A DNA stretch of 64,000 nucleotides from Lycorma delicatula (GCF_047948215.1 NC_134458.1:139608536-139672535), one strand, 5' to 3'. Counted from the stretch's first letter, positions 23,690-37,374 are shown. Translations and numbers: made by a program. Notes: generated from the sequence alone by a model not told the origin.

Positions 23690-24165
23690 GTTAAAAATAA
23701 AGAGATGAAGTTGGATTTGAATCGATGTGCCTTCCCTTTGTAAGATCCAAATAATTCATTAATTAAAATTTTATTTGGCTATAACTCTGGAACCGATGAA
23801 GATTAGTACCACTAATGAATATCATTGAAAAGATCTCAATGAGAGCTTATTACTACTGCAGTTAAGAAAAAGTTAAAAATTCAAATTTCTTTGGATTTTG
23901 GGCTGTTTTGGACACTTTTGCTCCAGTCGATTGCAATCAAAAGGGGAGGTGCACAACTAAATGTTACAACAGCTCTAAATCCAAAATTTCAACATCCTAC
24001 GGCTAATCGTTTTGAGTTATGCGAGATGCATACGTACATACAAACGTCACGACGAACTAGTCAAAATGGATTCCGGAATGTTCAAAATGGATGTTTCCGT
24101 TGTAATCTGGAAACCGAATTTTTTTGCGATCACAATACTTCCTTTACTTCGTACAAGGAAGTAAA
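23690..24165 (+). repeat. Dispersed insect-type repeat (Rep-G)
   Basis: Contains GGCTATAACTCTGGAACCGA, GATGAAGATTAGTACC and, at its right end, ACTTCCTTTACTTCGTACAA then GGAAGTAAAAA. The ending folds into a CTTCCTT...AAGGAAG hairpin before an A run. From general familiarity, such AACTCTGGAACCGATGAAG / AAGGAAGTAAA repeats are abundant in some insect genomes, but only one clear copy is in this window. The open frame at 23891-24226 lies inside it and ends in TA repeat. It is not a gene. Confidence 0.6.
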
Positions 24166-24192
24166 AAAAAAAATTTCCTCTATCATTTATTT

Positions 24193-24213
24193 ATTATATA
24201 TATATATATATAT
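24193..24213. repeat. (TA)n microsatellite
   Basis: About 10 TA units directly after Rep-G. Confidence 0.9.
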
Positions 24214-24219
24214 TCATGT

Positions 24220-25650
24220 TTACTGAATTTTAACTTGAATTTTTAATTAATCTATTTTTCTCTAACAGTTTATTTTTGAAATTACAAAGTATATTTTATA
24301 ACTTCAAGTTCATTTGAAATCGATTTGAAAATTTAATTTTATAAAATTTACGTGACTGTTATATGTTAAGCTAAGTGTTTGTCGTAATTTTGTTTTCCTG
24401 GGTTTTATTTAGGAATAATATTCACATCCGTTCTGTGAAGACTAAAATACTGTATTTTCCTATATACATCGTAACTTATTTAATTTTATTTTATTATACT
24501 CCGACATATACTTTTTTACACATTGTTTTATTTTTATTGCGTCTACTACATAGATGCATATATACATATATATATACGTATTATCACGATGTCATAACTT
24601 TTCTTTAAAACTTTAAGTGTTATTTATTGTAATATAAAACACGGGTCTTTTTTCGTATTTGACGTTTAATTTCCTACAGCGTCTTGTTTTATATTCATTC
24701 GTAATATTTTATAATAATACATATAACATTTTTTTAAATTCTGCTGATGAAATATTTTAATTTTAATAGACTTATAATAATAATCAATGTCTTAGTTAGA
24801 TTACAAATGTTAACCAAAATTCAAACTAAGCCAGTTGTTTTGTAGTTCCCTGAACAACATCTTTGTCTACTAATCAGAATGTGTAAATTTAGATAAAATT
24901 CAGAAAGTGGTTGGATCGACATTATTGAGTTATTTAACTACTATATTTAGTGAACCTTTTAGAATAGTTTTGGGCGTAAATCTATTCAGATTACTCCATT
25001 ATTCAGTAAGTAGTAATTTTTTGATTATGAGCGCAGTTTTGCTTCTATCAGTGCTTTCTTTCGTGTAACAATATTTTGAGTCACTTTCTATATTATATTT
25101 TATTTGTAACCTATTTTACGTAACGAAGATGTACTTTTTCATAATAGATTTAAGAAATGTCTCTTCTTAGTGAAAGAATTTAACGGCTAAACAGTTTTCA
25201 GATATTGTACATTAAAAAAAAATCTATAGTAGTAATTTTTCAAGAAAAAAAAAATTACTCGTAATTAGTCGAAAACTTAATATCAGATTAAGTGACAATA
25301 GTAATGTTTTACAGGGTAATTTTTTAAACACAAAATACTTTTAAGTCATAAACTGCCATATTTTCCAGAGGAAAACTTTAAGATAATGTTATTTCTTTTT
25401 GCCTTTAATTATCAAAATTAGGTAATCCGTTTTGTAGAAAAAATAAAATTGATAAATAATTTTATCGTTCAAATTTTTTGTTAGTAGTAAAGTTATTTAA
25501 TCTTTCGTAACGAGCCCTACTAATGTATTATGTTTAAATTTTTTTTGTAAATTGCTATTTATTGTGTTTCATACCGTTTCATATAAAACCGAAACAAATA
25601 ACCATTTTTTTAATGAATTATTCATCATACGAGGAAATATAAAATGGAAG
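24220..25650. other. AT-rich sequence, no gene seen
   Basis: No motif on either strand. The frame at 24375-24608 is hydrophobic low-complexity sequence without a family signature. Confidence 0.5.
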
Positions 25651-25654
25651 TTTT

Positions 25655-25745
25655 TTAGCATATGAAAAATGCCTTGACTGATAGGGATTCGAAGTCAGGA
25701 TCTCCGTATGAAAGACCGAGACGCTACCACTCCGTTACGGAGATC
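25655..25745 (-). mobile_element. tRNA-derived SINE head, family 2, copy 2
   Basis: Aligns with 23340-23430. It has AACGGAGTGGTAGCGTCTCG on the minus strand, but a weaker B box (GACTTCGAATCCC). The adjoining plus-strand AGCATATGAAAAATGCC corresponds to AGCGTATGAAAAAAGAC in copy 1, so homology extends past the tRNA part. Confidence 0.72.
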
Positions 25746-25749
25746 GGCA

Positions 25750-26475
25750 GTTGTATCTATTGTTACGTTATCCTGTTATCTCGATTTCCGTTTGTATGAA
25801 GTTCCTTATAAATGGAAAAACCTATTTTATTAAAAACCGGAGGACGAATTTATTTGATTCATTTTCGCAATTAAAATCTTACTCTTTTTATCTAGTACGT
25901 TTTAATTTTAAATATTTAATATTCTCGCTCTTCACAAAAAGTAGGTTTGTGACAGATCCTTGCTCAAAATATCCTTAAAAAAATTAGGAAAAACAACTAA
26001 GCCTAAAATCCTGATTATTTAACAAAGTTTTTTTTACGCGCTTAAGAATTATTTAGGAAAACTTTTCAACAAACGAAAATAAACATTGAAATAACTCGTT
26101 AGTTTTTTCATATCGATCAAAGGATGGGATTCATTCTGATTTTGATAAAAATGGCATTTTAGAAAAAAAATAATAATAAATAAATAAAGTGGTGAAAATA
26201 GAATTTAAATCTATTTTATGAAGTCGTTGTAAAGATTTGAAATGGCGTTTCTCTCTCTATCTTCTACATTTTTAACCATTTAATCGTGCGAATTTGTTTT
26301 TGCTGAGAATTCTAACTGGTGGTTCTTTCGGGTTTTATGTAAGATCTGGCTCCTGGATGAATACCGGGTAATTCAACTTGGGTTTTTATATTTACATAAG
26401 ATGCTTATATATAAAACATCATGTTGTGACCGATTCATAATGAACGCCCAACAATAATTGCTGATGATAAATTGA
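25750..26475. other. AT-rich sequence, no gene seen
   Basis: The frame at 25751-25978 has no motif. Confidence 0.5.
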
Positions 26476-26479
26476 TGAA

Positions 26480-27310
26480 AATTTATATATACGTTCTTCT
26501 TAAGGTTTAAGTGCACATAAGAAAGAATTTTTTTGAAATTCCGAGTTTAAAGGGTCAAAGTAAGTTTTTTAATTTTTTTGAAACCCGGTTATTTTTTTAA
26601 ATTTTTTCGGTAATATATGAAGACATCAAGTTGATTTTTAGGGTATGTAATTCTCCTGTGAATATCTAAAAACTACTTTCTAGATTTTTTAAAATCCCCA
26701 GTTTAAAGACTTAAAACGGAGTACATTAATATTTTTTTTTAAATTAAATTTTATTAAAAAAAAAAAATTAATTTACTAATTTTAGAATTTCTCGGTAGTA
26801 AATAAAAATATCAACTTGATTTTTCGTGTGTGTAATCTTCATATGAATATCTAAAACCCCAATATTTGGATTTTTCGAAATTCAACCTTGAAAAGGATGA
26901 AGAAAGGTAAAAAAATTCAAACAGTGATTGCAAATTTCTCACATTTCCGACTATACTAAACTAGATATTAACTCGATTTAGGATTGCAAATACTTTTCAG
27001 ATAAACGTTTAACAACCTTTTCCGGGTTTTTTTAATTTTAATATTTTAAGGGGAAAAACGTTAAATTGTTTTTTTACATTTTTACTGTTTTATGCTACCG
27101 CTACTGAATCAAACTTTTTGACATTGCGTAACAATGTGATAGTAATTTATGTTTGAACATATTACATATATCATATTTCATATTTCGCGAGCGAAGCCGC
27201 GACAAGAAATCTAAAACCAGTTACTGGGTCCTGTACTGACCAAAGTGTTGCTCCGAAGAAATTACAAAACACTGAGTTTTTATAAAAGACTTTAATTTTT
27301 ATTTATCTTT
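26480..27310 (+). repeat. Dispersed repeat Rep-C, copy 1
   Basis: Ordered blocks recur reverse-complemented at 37375-37935: GCACATAAGAAAGAATTTTT, AATTCCGAGTTTAAAGGGT, GAATATCTAAAACCCCAATA, AAAGGATGAAGAAAGG and ACTGACCAAAGTGTTGCTC. The element may extend right to a GGGCGAAGCCGCGACGGGGG...CTAG sequence at 27413-27439. Noncoding. Confidence 0.7.
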
Positions 27311-27412
27311 GTTATTGTCACAAGTATGAGTTTAATGAACAGTGGGTGCATAGCTCTAACTGGGTTAAACATCTCTTGACCACGATGGGAAACGCAAGGT
27401 AACCATATAGAG

Positions 27413-27438
27413 TGGGCGAAGCCGCGACGGGGGTGCTA

Positions 27439-27439
<1 letters not shown>
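27413..27439 (+). other. Possible Helitron-like 3' terminus
   Basis: GGGCGAAGCCGCGACGGGGG followed by TGCTAG just before a TA microsatellite. Endings of this kind (GC-rich hairpin, then CTAG and T or A) are known at the 3' ends of some insect Helitron-type repeats. No Rep/helicase coding sequence is present. It is a weak call. Confidence 0.3.

Positions 27440-27440
<1 letters not shown>

Positions 27441-27489
<49 letters not shown>
27441..27489. repeat. (AT)n microsatellite
   Basis: About 24 uninterrupted AT units. Confidence 0.97.
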
Positions 27490-27491
<2 letters not shown>

Positions 27492-27492
<1 letters not shown>

Positions 27493-30400
27493 TGATTATG
27501 ATCAACTGGATTTAAATATTCTCTTATAATGTTTTAACCTTTTAGTTAAAAGTGTTTTCAAAATTATATTTATGCGACAGCTGAATATAAATTTAATAAA
27601 TTGTTCTCCGTTTTTATCTTTCTTTCTATCTTCTTTGAATTTTTATTGACGTATGCAAGTCGCCAGCGGTAAATTCCAACAGTAAAGAATCAAGAGAGGA
27701 AAATGTTACTATAGGATCTTGATATGGTGCACTGTAGAGGTAATTGGAACATAAGCCTTAAACCAAAAAATCCTCTCTTTCTCTCTAACTCCTTCTCTCA
27801 ATACTTCATATGATTTATATTATACTTATTTTCTTTCCTAAACACTATTTCTTGTGTTATGAGAAAATCATAGCTGCATCAAGTATAAACAAAATTCATT
27901 TCGGACTCATATTTTAAAATTCTTTTATCAATGAATAAAGCTTTCAAATACGAGTATAATTATAAATTACAGTAACATTATCATATTGGATATCAGGTTT
28001 TATGTAATATTAATAAATACGTTATTTAAATATAAATCTGCTAATAAATACGATATTTAAAAAATACGACGTCTTTATAATTATAAAATTACTTTTCTGA
28101 AAAAATATTAAATTGAGAGGTTGTAATAACATTGTTTCGTAATCGATCCCTTAGCTTAGTTTCTCTTTTGAAACATTCATTAAAACTAAAATAAAGGTCA
28201 AATCTTAAAAAATTTGAACATTATGGAATTTAAAATAAGAACATAAATAAGAACAATAAAATAAAGAACAGAATAAGAGCATTTTGGAATATAAATAAGG
28301 AGAAAATAAAATAAAATTCAAAATGTGTTATTTTCAATTGTAATCTAACGTGAAAGGTTTTACAGGGGGAAAATAAATGTCTATTAGTAATATAGCCCTT
28401 TTTAAGTCATACCGAGTATCGCTAGCTGATTATTATCTAAGGAGTACTTACACTATATCTGGATTATGTTTTGTGTATTTTAAAAATTTGTATAATACAT
28501 TTTCGGAGGATAAAAGATAAAAGTAAATTTATCGAAAATTAACTTAAAATTAAATAATTATAATATATTGAGACATATCGTAGGGATAAGATCTCAGAGA
28601 TAAATGTTACGCTTAAAGATGGAGTTAAACGGGAAAAATGAACTACAGTTAGACGCTGATTTTCCAGATGTCCAACTATCTGGGCTCCTTACATAGAATT
28701 AGGGAATTAAAAAAAAAAATAATGCAAAATTTAAAAATGTAAAATACTATTTAAACAAAGCTTATTTTAACAGAAAATGAATTTTATAGATTTTAGTTTT
28801 TACTGAATTTTGCAGTTGACTTTTGGGCAATTCGTAAAAAAAAAATCACAATAAATAAAAATATCACAATATGTTAGACTAGTTTTAAAATTAACTTCTG
28901 AAGAGCTAATTAAAAAACTGGTCAAGCGTGAACTATGATGTAATGACACTACCAAGACCATTCCAAGAAAAATCTCATGAATGTTTGTTTATCGCTATGG
29001 ATTGGTTGGAGCCACAAAAGAATGCGATTCAATACAAATTCTTTGTTTGAATCGTTTACGTGATATTTTAGCTCGTAAAAGAATATCAACATTAAAACAA
29101 GTACATATTATATATCTTTTTAAGAAAAAAATAGTGATTTTAAAGATATATTTTTAATTATTCCAGTTTTATACTGTTAAACGTGCTGAAATTTTTCGAT
29201 TTTTTTGAAATCTTTAAAAAATGATATTTTTTATAGCACACAGTAACTTAACTCAATTTCTCTTCACTACGTTTGTAGTACGGCTTTTTAAATAAGTTTT
29301 TAAATGATTTTTTTTTTATAAAACAAAAATAAATAAATTATAATTTCTTTCTTCAGAATTTAATTTCTTTTTTTCTTCAGAATTTTTATAAACTCTGGTT
29401 CTTTTATTAACAAATTTCAACTGGTTGGATTTTTTAAAATGTATTTCTACTGTATCTATTTTTTACTATATTTTTCTTTTTAATTTTTTTCAAGTAGAAT
29501 ATTCTGCCTTTATTTAGTGTTTATGTCTCATATCAGTACAGAAGTACACTTCAAACATAATATTTCAGTAAATGATTTTTTAAATTTGATCCTCTCTTAC
29601 TATATAATATTTTACTGTATAATATCTTACTATATAATAATTGTTTCTGTTAAAATACTTCCTTGGGAATTCTCTATTCTTGTTTTTATTTAATCTTCTG
29701 TTAAATAGTACCTAAGTATTTGTAAATAATTTTGATTGCACAATAAAGTAAAATTAATTTTTAGAGTAAAATGTGCAACAATTTAAAAAAAAAACTTTGG
29801 TAATTTTTAAATACGTAGCTTTTTCTGTACTTGATTCACATTTGATTTCGAGGTGTCGTTGAAACAAACATAATTAATAAAAGATTAAAACTTAAAATAT
29901 AAATACGGTTTGTTGAATAGATTTCAGTACTGTCTTAATTTATGTAATTAAAAATAAAAATTAAATTAAAAATATTTTTATTCCTAAACATTTTGATACA
30001 AAGTATTTCATACTGATTTTGTTTTGTTGGTTTTGTGTAAATACTTTTAACACTGTCTCTTTTCCATTGAATTTAACTTTAATGCATTACATTGTTGAAG
30101 TCAGTACAGAGAACTAGAGTTACACTGATCTTGACAAGCAACTGTCAACTCGAATTCTATGTATTTTAACCAAGTTATAGTTACAGTCAGTCATTCTGTA
30201 TCATTCAACCGTATTGTTCAATAAAACTGTCACTACGGTTACGTTTAAACAGTATTCGATTTGGAATTCATAGAAATTTGGACACATCAAGACAGAAACT
30301 TATTAAAGTACATCAGGAATCGTTTGTAATCATATATTCCATACATACTCGTATTAACACGTAATCTTTAAGAAGTTATCGCTGCAATAAGGTTCTATTT

Positions 30401-33180
30401 TGAATCGATTACACGCGTTACTGTTTGTTAAGAACAACTTTAATTTAACTTCAGAAACAAATTTATATGTTCAGGCAAGTTTTATATAAAATAAAAAATA
30501 AATTTCATTAAATTTTATGTAAATTTTTAATAAAAACGATAAGTTCTTTAAAATTACTTTAAAATAATCATTATTTATATTATTTAATATACATTATATA
30601 GGTTTGAATGTTGTGTTAAAATAAAAACATTGGAATCCTAGGTTAATTGTCAGTTTGCCTAAAATGGTTAATAATTTGTATGACATTTCATTTCTTTTAA
30701 AAGTATATCAAATAATCTAGCAAATAATTGACTTTTTATTAAAAACATTTTTTAATCTGATTGGAATCTTAGAATATCTCAAAGAAATATTCCTAGTACA
30801 AGAGGTGTTATGTAAAAAGATAAATTGATACTTGAAGGAAATGCTACATGAAATAAATAGTATTCTATTAATAGCTACATCATGAAGAAATTCTGTGTTA
30901 CTTTTGAGGAATCGTGCTAACGTACGAACTCTAAATCACAGTTTCTCATAGGAAAACCAATTCTGATACAAAAAGCATCTTTCTGTTAACAATGGAGGTC
31001 TAATATATTTATATTATACTTTGTAAAATTAAATCATTAAAAAACTTGAAATATATCTTTGGGAAATATATAAAAATGAAATTCAATGGAAAATAAATTG
31101 GAATAAGCTACGTATCCAGCATAAATAGGTATACAAGAGAAAAAGCCAACGAAAATAATTACCGCATATAAAAAGAATTATTAAAAGAACATATGAATAA
31201 ACATTTACCTATACATATCTAATTTATGATCATATATAATTCTTTATATAAAGGAAGCAAAATATTATTTTGAATAACAACTTAAAGGAATTTAATATTA
31301 ATTAATTAGACAAGGAATTGAAAAAGATGCTGTGAACTGATAATTGGCGATTAGAAGTACGACAGATAGAAGGTTTTTACACAGTTTATTGATCAGACTA
31401 TAACAAAGATCAGCAGATATCTTTGTCGGTTTGTGATCACAAAGCTTTAAAGCTCCTAGGATGGGAAAACGACCGCTTTAAAGCGATTATCAAACGTTCT
31501 TTACGTACTACTCATATGAATTACAGATCAGTTGCGTATCACTGAACTAATAAACAGTAAATAAATACTAATAATAAATATCTGTAGTAATAAAAAATGT
31601 TTTATATATTTTGTATAAAATAACATTTTTTTCTATTGTGTTTATTTGCGTATCACCAGTGGTACGAGTACCACAGTTTGAGAACCGTTGATGTAAATTT
31701 CTGTGTGGTAATGTAATTACCATTGCTTATTAGTATTCTACAGCAAGTTTTTTAATTGTTTATTAATAATTATTAATTGCTTATTTATAGCAAACTTATA
31801 ATTACTTAAATAAAAAATGGCCTAAAAAATTGTATAACCATTTAACTAACAAATGTTATTTCTTCTGGAAATTTATCTGTTATATATTAGCACAAAAAAA
31901 TATGTGTATGATTTTATTTTTTCTGGTACAAAAAAATTTTCAAGAATATTTTCAGTATTCTGTTAGTGATAGGAAGGATATTTCACTATATGTAAAAATT
32001 TTAAATTTACTCTGTTATGATATTTCTTAAATGTTTTGTCAGTTCATAATTTTTAAAATATGTCACGTTTGTCGAGATACTTGAAAATTAGTAGATGCTT
32101 AATTCATATTAATACTTTAATCAATTAATGACCCATATTAATGAATGCGGTAGATTAATGATCCACATTAGTACTTAGTACGTATCTACAAATGGAATAG
32201 GTGTACTAATGGTTTTGTTTTCTTTTAAAAAATTAAAAATTTTCATTTTTTATTGATTCTTTTATCAAAATAAAAACTAAAGATGAAAAATTATGAATGA
32301 AAAAAAGGTTAGAATAAAGGTAAAGGAGATTTTAAAAAAAAAACAATTTATTTGGTAATTTAAGTGGTAAACTGTGAGGAAAATCGATAAAGAGATTTAT
32401 TTATAATCGTTTATTTAGCATGAAATGTTATCTAAAAAAGTAGCTTTTTTGGTGCGTAATATCTACATAGTAAAATAAATCAATTAAAGTAAACTATTAT
32501 TTATATTATTCATATAGGGATGCAGTATGAATTTACATACAGTACATACCTCATTCTGGAACCACAGTTATTTTTTAGTAGCCTGTTTATGAAGTTGTAA
32601 ATATAGAAGTAATAAATTCCAAATTTTATTTATTTACCTTTATTGAATTGTTTTTGTTTAAGCTATTTAATTTCATTACTGCTATAAACAAAATTTTATG
32701 TTTTTCACTTACCACTTCACTCTCCATTTATTTAGTACGTTTACTTTAGTACGCTTACATACATATATATAACTATATTTTCGCATATCATGAATAAGTT
32801 GTTATGAATACAATTTATTATTAATGAAAAAATACCTTTTTTTTGTTGCACAACCAGTAAGTATATTTACAATCGGGTCCTTAAAGTGGAACCATAAGTA
32901 AATAATTTGATAATAAGCACCTGATAGGGGGTTCTTAAGGAACTCCCATAATAAGTCAATCCGTGATAATAGTTATCAGCAAGTAGTTTTCTTAAAGTTT
33001 ATTAAAAAAAAACATATTTCTGCCAGCAGTTCATAGTCAATAAAAACAAACAATTAACAAATAAAAACTATAAACAAATAAACAGTCAATAAAAGAAACA
33101 AAAAAATAATCAAGCGATAGCTAGTCAGACAAAGAACGAAACAACTTGTAGATATAAACAAAAATAAATAAATAAAGTAA
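27492..33180. other. 5.7 kb of AT-rich sequence, no gene seen
   Basis: The longest empty stretch. Short palindromes occur at 31430-31443 (TTTGTGATCACAAA) and about 31471-31482 (CGCTTTAAAGCG). ACCAGTGGTACGAGTACCAC then AGTTTGAGAACCGTTG at about 31656-31692 resembles ends of hAT-type nonautonomous repeats, but no partner end was found. A purine-rich AATAAGAACA-type tract lies at 28235-28310. Confidence 0.5.
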
Positions 33181-33236
33181 ATAATACCATAGATTTGTCG
33201 ATAGTAGCTGCAAACTGTCATTCAGTAGCCCCAAAG

Positions 33237-33415
33237 TCAAGCACATCGGACGTGTTCACTGTTATCAAACAGATTGATCGCCAAGTGGTTGACGTGACTT
33301 TCTAAACGTTGTTGGTATTTAACACGGTGATCTCTCACAATCTCACGAACCGTCGGAAGCTCCAGATATTCATGAATCTCATCATTCCGTGTGAATCATG
33401 GCACCTCTGCAACTG
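33237..33415 (-). pseudogene. Jockey-clade LINE ORF2, extreme C-terminus
   Basis: The minus frame reads FTRNDEIHEYLELPTVREIV then RDHRVKYQQRLESHVNHLAI and NLFDNSEHVRCA, ending at TGA (33237-33239). The pattern RN..LH.DL.IPTV.EEI......Y..RL..H.N.LA..LLDNS...RRL is the well-known tail of jockey-like ORF2 proteins that lack RNase H. Here the final RRLKR motif is degraded (VRCA) and one in-frame stop precedes FTRN. It is a 5'-truncated remnant of about 60 codons, distinct from the RNase H-bearing remnant at 22 kb. Confidence 0.8.
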
Positions 33416-33419
33416 TTTT

Positions 33420-33695
33420 CGTTACCTTGTTTTGGAATACCTTTTAAAAAAAGACTTTTATTTGTATTTCAAACTTATAGATTTAAAAATAAAATTATAT
33501 AAATTAATAATTTTATTTCACCTATTCAGAAATGATCATTTCAAGTTATAGTTCATAATTCTTTTTTTTACCATTTCCAATAACAATATTGTACTATTTC
33601 AAATAATACTAATATTATTTTTCAATAATTCGAATTTTTAGCCGGGATGTACATCAGTGACGTTTTCTCATCAGTTTGTTCAACTAGTGAACTAT
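33420..33695. other. AT-rich spacer
   Basis: Nothing readable above the jockey tail, consistent with 5' truncation of that insertion. Confidence 0.4.
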
Positions 33696-33699
33696 AAGC

Positions 33700-33923
33700 A
33701 TCTCCCTCACGGCCTATGTAAATAAGATATAGTCTTGTACAGACTCAGGTCGACCATTCTTGAGACTTGCGACTAATTGAACCTCAACCACCAAAGTCCA
33801 CCGTCTAATATTCAAATCTCTATAAAAGCAGCTAACTTTTACTAGGATTTAAACCTTAGAACCTATGACTTCGAAAATTAACTGTTAACTGATGTACAAC
33901 GAGGTAACTACTTGACCAGCCCG
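33700..33923 (-). mobile_element. tRNA-derived SINE, family 1, copy 3
   Basis: Minus-strand copy. Plus-strand words AGTCTTGTACAGACTCAGGT, CGACCATTCTTGAGA and CTCTATAAAAGCAG match the reverse complement of 5640-5830. The head end near 33910-33923 (GACCAGCCCGGTGAG) preserves part of the A-box region. More diverged than copy 1. Confidence 0.78.
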
Positions 33924-33929
33924 GTGAGC

Positions 33930-35704
33930 TAGTGGTTAGAATAATTTCTGTCTAAACATTTTCCATTCTCCTCTTATAATTAATTTCATTTACCTTATTC
34001 GTCCGACATTTCTTTTTCAGTCTACCTATTAATCTTTTAACCTAATTAAAAACATATTTTTTTATATATTTACATCCTTAATCTTTTGTTGGTGATAATC
34101 AAATCATCTTCATCTACTTTTTACACATATATATATATATAAATATTTTTTATTCATACCTTTGCGCATGAGATAAATTGATATAATTTTTATATTTTTT
34201 TCAGTTCTATGATAAAGGCAACTGGGAATCACATTCCTCTTTTTATTTGGTAAACCTGGCATGGGATGATTTGTATTCTTCCAAATATCCGTGCCATTTT
34301 AACCAGTGATTGGTGTGTCTCAACTCCAATTGTTACGGTTATGGAACTTATTAATATTTATGAAGTTATCTTTTAAAAATTATAACATTTCCTATAATTT
34401 TTTTTTTTTAATTTAATAAACAAAGTAATTTTTTAACCTATTGCTATAACTCAACAAAAAAGTCATAGCTCCTTTTCCTGTACCGTTCACAGTAATTTGT
34501 TTGTTTATGCCGGTACCACGGATGTTAAGCATCGACCACGCAATTTACCTTCATTGTATCCTAGCACATAGTTTATTATCTTCCTGTTGTTGGCGTTGAT
34601 ATATTCCGTATTATTTGCAGTTAAAAAAAAGAAAAATATAATTGATTCGATATTTATGTATTCTTGACACGATCCTTTTTTCGTTTTATATAATGCATTT
34701 CTTAAACTTTTCTTTTCACTTTTGTGTCGTTTAGTTTTCTTCTATTTCAAATTGTTACCCTTGCCTCATTTTTTCTGGTTAAAATCAATATAAAGTGCAA
34801 CTAGAACAATATCTCGTTTCAAAAATGGCGGGCATTTCCTCATTCCATATAATTCTTCTCACGTTCTTGTAGAATGCTTTCATCAATTGTAAACCGTTAT
34901 TTTTTCCACATTTAATATTTCTCACGTAAGTAATTGGAATTATTTTCCATTCCAAATGAATGGAAGAGAGAGAATTTAAAATTTTCATCGGTTTTATGTC
35001 TTCGCTTCGGTAATTATATACTTTTTGGTGATTATTGATTTTTCTTCATTCTAAAATATTCTCATTCTATAGTCTTTTATAATTTTCTCTCCAAATATTT
35101 AATTGAAACCGAACTGAATTTTTACTTTTTCATATTAGTGTAATATCATTCGCTAAAAAATAATCTATAACAAATAAAAATAAAAAACCAACTCAACAAA
35201 TAATATTATTAAAAATTTACAAATAATTGAATTCTATTTATTTATTAAATAACTATCGTTGAAGTTGGTGCCAGCCAACGTAAATTAAACATAAAGTTAC
35301 GTAATGTAAGTATCTCAACCGACCGCTAGGCGGCTAAACGGGATTCCCACTTGTAAAATGGGATCTCAAGAGGATCTCATGATCTCACGATCATACCTCA
35401 TCCTGAGTTCACTAAGGCTTATATACTTGGTGATAATATATGTACTTAAGCATCTGTGAAGTATTTTGTATTACATTTTTGTATGTCGCATTTTATTGCT
35501 GTATTCTATTTTTGTAGATCTCATTTTATTAAAACTTATATTTCCAATTTTGCATTGTTTGAAGTAGGATTTGTATTATATCATAGGTTTTTTTTTGTTT
35601 AATTTGCGTTGACTTATTTGTTATAAATACTTGTACTTTAGTTAATGAATAAAAATATAATTATTTGTACACAATAATCACAATTTTTAGTGGTATCTAG
35701 TACC

Positions 35705-35762
<58 letters not shown>

Positions 35763-36195
35763 CGTATTATTATTATGTAACTAAAATGTGGGTATTTAGT
35801 AACTATAGAATATTATTTATTGCAAAATTATAATATTTAACTCGCTCCATACAGGTTGACTTCGGTTGGGAGCTTGTTGTGTGACTATTTATTTAATATT
35901 GTAAAATTAAAATTTATTATTGCATAATGTAAATATAAATATTTATATTATAATTTTGCAATTAGGGGGTAATACATTTTTTTCACTATTTTATATAAAT
36001 ATTAAATGTAGGTTTAATATTTAAAGTAACCATAGGAAAGTACCATAACCATATAGGAAAGTAACCAAGAAGAAAAATGAGATAGAGAAAGAAATGCCAT
36101 GAATATTTCCACGGAGACTAAACAACTATTATGTAGGCTATTATTAATATCTTAGTCATACAGGGAACAGAGCAACCCGCTACTGGAGCGGGCGG
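33930..36195. other. AT-rich sequence with (TA)n at 35708-35755
   Basis: No gene recognised. The frame at 34785-34988 has no motif. 35330-35400 contains short GATCTCA/GATCTCATGATCTCACG tandem words. A TA run of about 24 units ends near 35755. Confidence 0.5.
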
Positions 36196-36199
36196 TCAG

Positions 36200-36415
36200 C
36201 GACTAAGGGTGTCGAGCCGTTCAGTTTTTTTGGTATTTTTCCTAAGATTACATCGGATTTGGTTCACATTTGTATGGGACCATTTCAAAAGTATACTCTT
36301 TCGATTAAAAAATAATTTTAAAAATCGGTTCACTAACGTCGGAAATACTACGTAATATAAAAAAAACAAAAAAAAAAAAACAAAAAAAAACAGTCGAATT
36401 AATAACGCCCTTGTA
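36200..36415 (+). repeat. Dispersed insect-type repeat (Rep-H)
   Basis: GATTTGGTTCACATTTGTAT, GGGACCATTTCAAAAGTATA and AATCGGTTCACTAACGTCGG, followed by a long A-rich tract. It resembles a widespread insect noncoding repeat in which a CGATTT..CC.AATTTG phrase precedes AAATCGGTTCA. Single copy here, class unknown. Confidence 0.45.
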
Positions 36416-36689
36416 ATGTAGTAATGTAGTAAAATATGTATGTTTATATGACTTTTCTAAACCTTTAATATCACATATGTTATTCTAATAAACAAATTAT
36501 TTGTCATCCCGCTTCTTTATTTTAGTCCAGTTGTTACTTAAAGTTCATTAGTTCTTACATTAAATTTTAATATATCTTTAACAAAATTCTTTAATCATTT
36601 GTAACTATTCCTCTGAGAGACCTTTTCAGAATGCTCTTAAATTTGATTCCTATTTCACCAGTATACTTTAAAAATTTTCCTATTATACA

Positions 36690-37240
36690 GAATGTATCAG
36701 AAAGTTCTCCGAATATCAGGAAGTTCTCCCGTAACTTTCGTAACCTACTCTACACGTAAAAATAATGAAAAAAGTTCACATAAACCTATGTCCTAAAATG
36801 CTTTGCTTGCGAGTTACAGCTAGTGAAAGATTCGCTCGGATTTCAGTTACCTCGGTGAAATGACGTCGTACTGACATTTTTAGGACGTTAATTAAGGGAC
36901 AAAATTAGTGATTTCTTATGGTCTTTGACTTAAAAATTGAATAAAATAGGTCTCAGAACCGTATCTGCAGTGGTTTTTGAAAAATATGGGGTAAAAACCA
37001 GTAAATTGGAGTAAAATACCCTGTTTTTTTATGTTTGACTTGCAGTAACTTTGTTAAGTGGGTAATAAACACATAAAACCTTTAAAAAAAACTTAAAGAG
37101 AATTTAATTTTGAAAAAATGGTGTAATGTAAGTTACACCATTTTAAACAACGACCATTAAAATTAACAACACCATTTTAAATAAAGCAACGAAAAGTTTG
37201 AATAATTCAAATTTTATTCGATTGTTTATATTATTCTAGT
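36690..37240 (+). repeat. Dispersed repeat Rep-D, copy 1
   Basis: Shares ordered blocks with 45660-46140: AAAAGTTCACATAAAC, AAAATATGGGGTAAAAAC, GTAACTTTGTTAAGTGGGTA and ACTTAAAGAGAATTTAATTT. The second copy leads directly to a Tc1-like transposase C-terminus, so Rep-D may be the noncoding 3' part of such an element. The left end (GAATGTATCAGAAAGTTCTC) looks like a transposon terminus. Confidence 0.62.
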
Positions 37241-37374
37241 GTTTATGTATATATTTATATAGACACTAACCGGACAGCCAGAGGGCTCTGCCTCTTAGAG
37301 CCCGCAGTGCTCATTAAACGCATGCTTCTGAGAATAATAATGATAAATGAAAATTAAAGCCTGTTCAATTTATA

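Noticed and set aside
31656..31692. hAT-like end (ACCAGTGGTACGAGTACCAC, then GTTTGAGAACCG)
   Set aside because: No matching second end or target duplication found within several kb.
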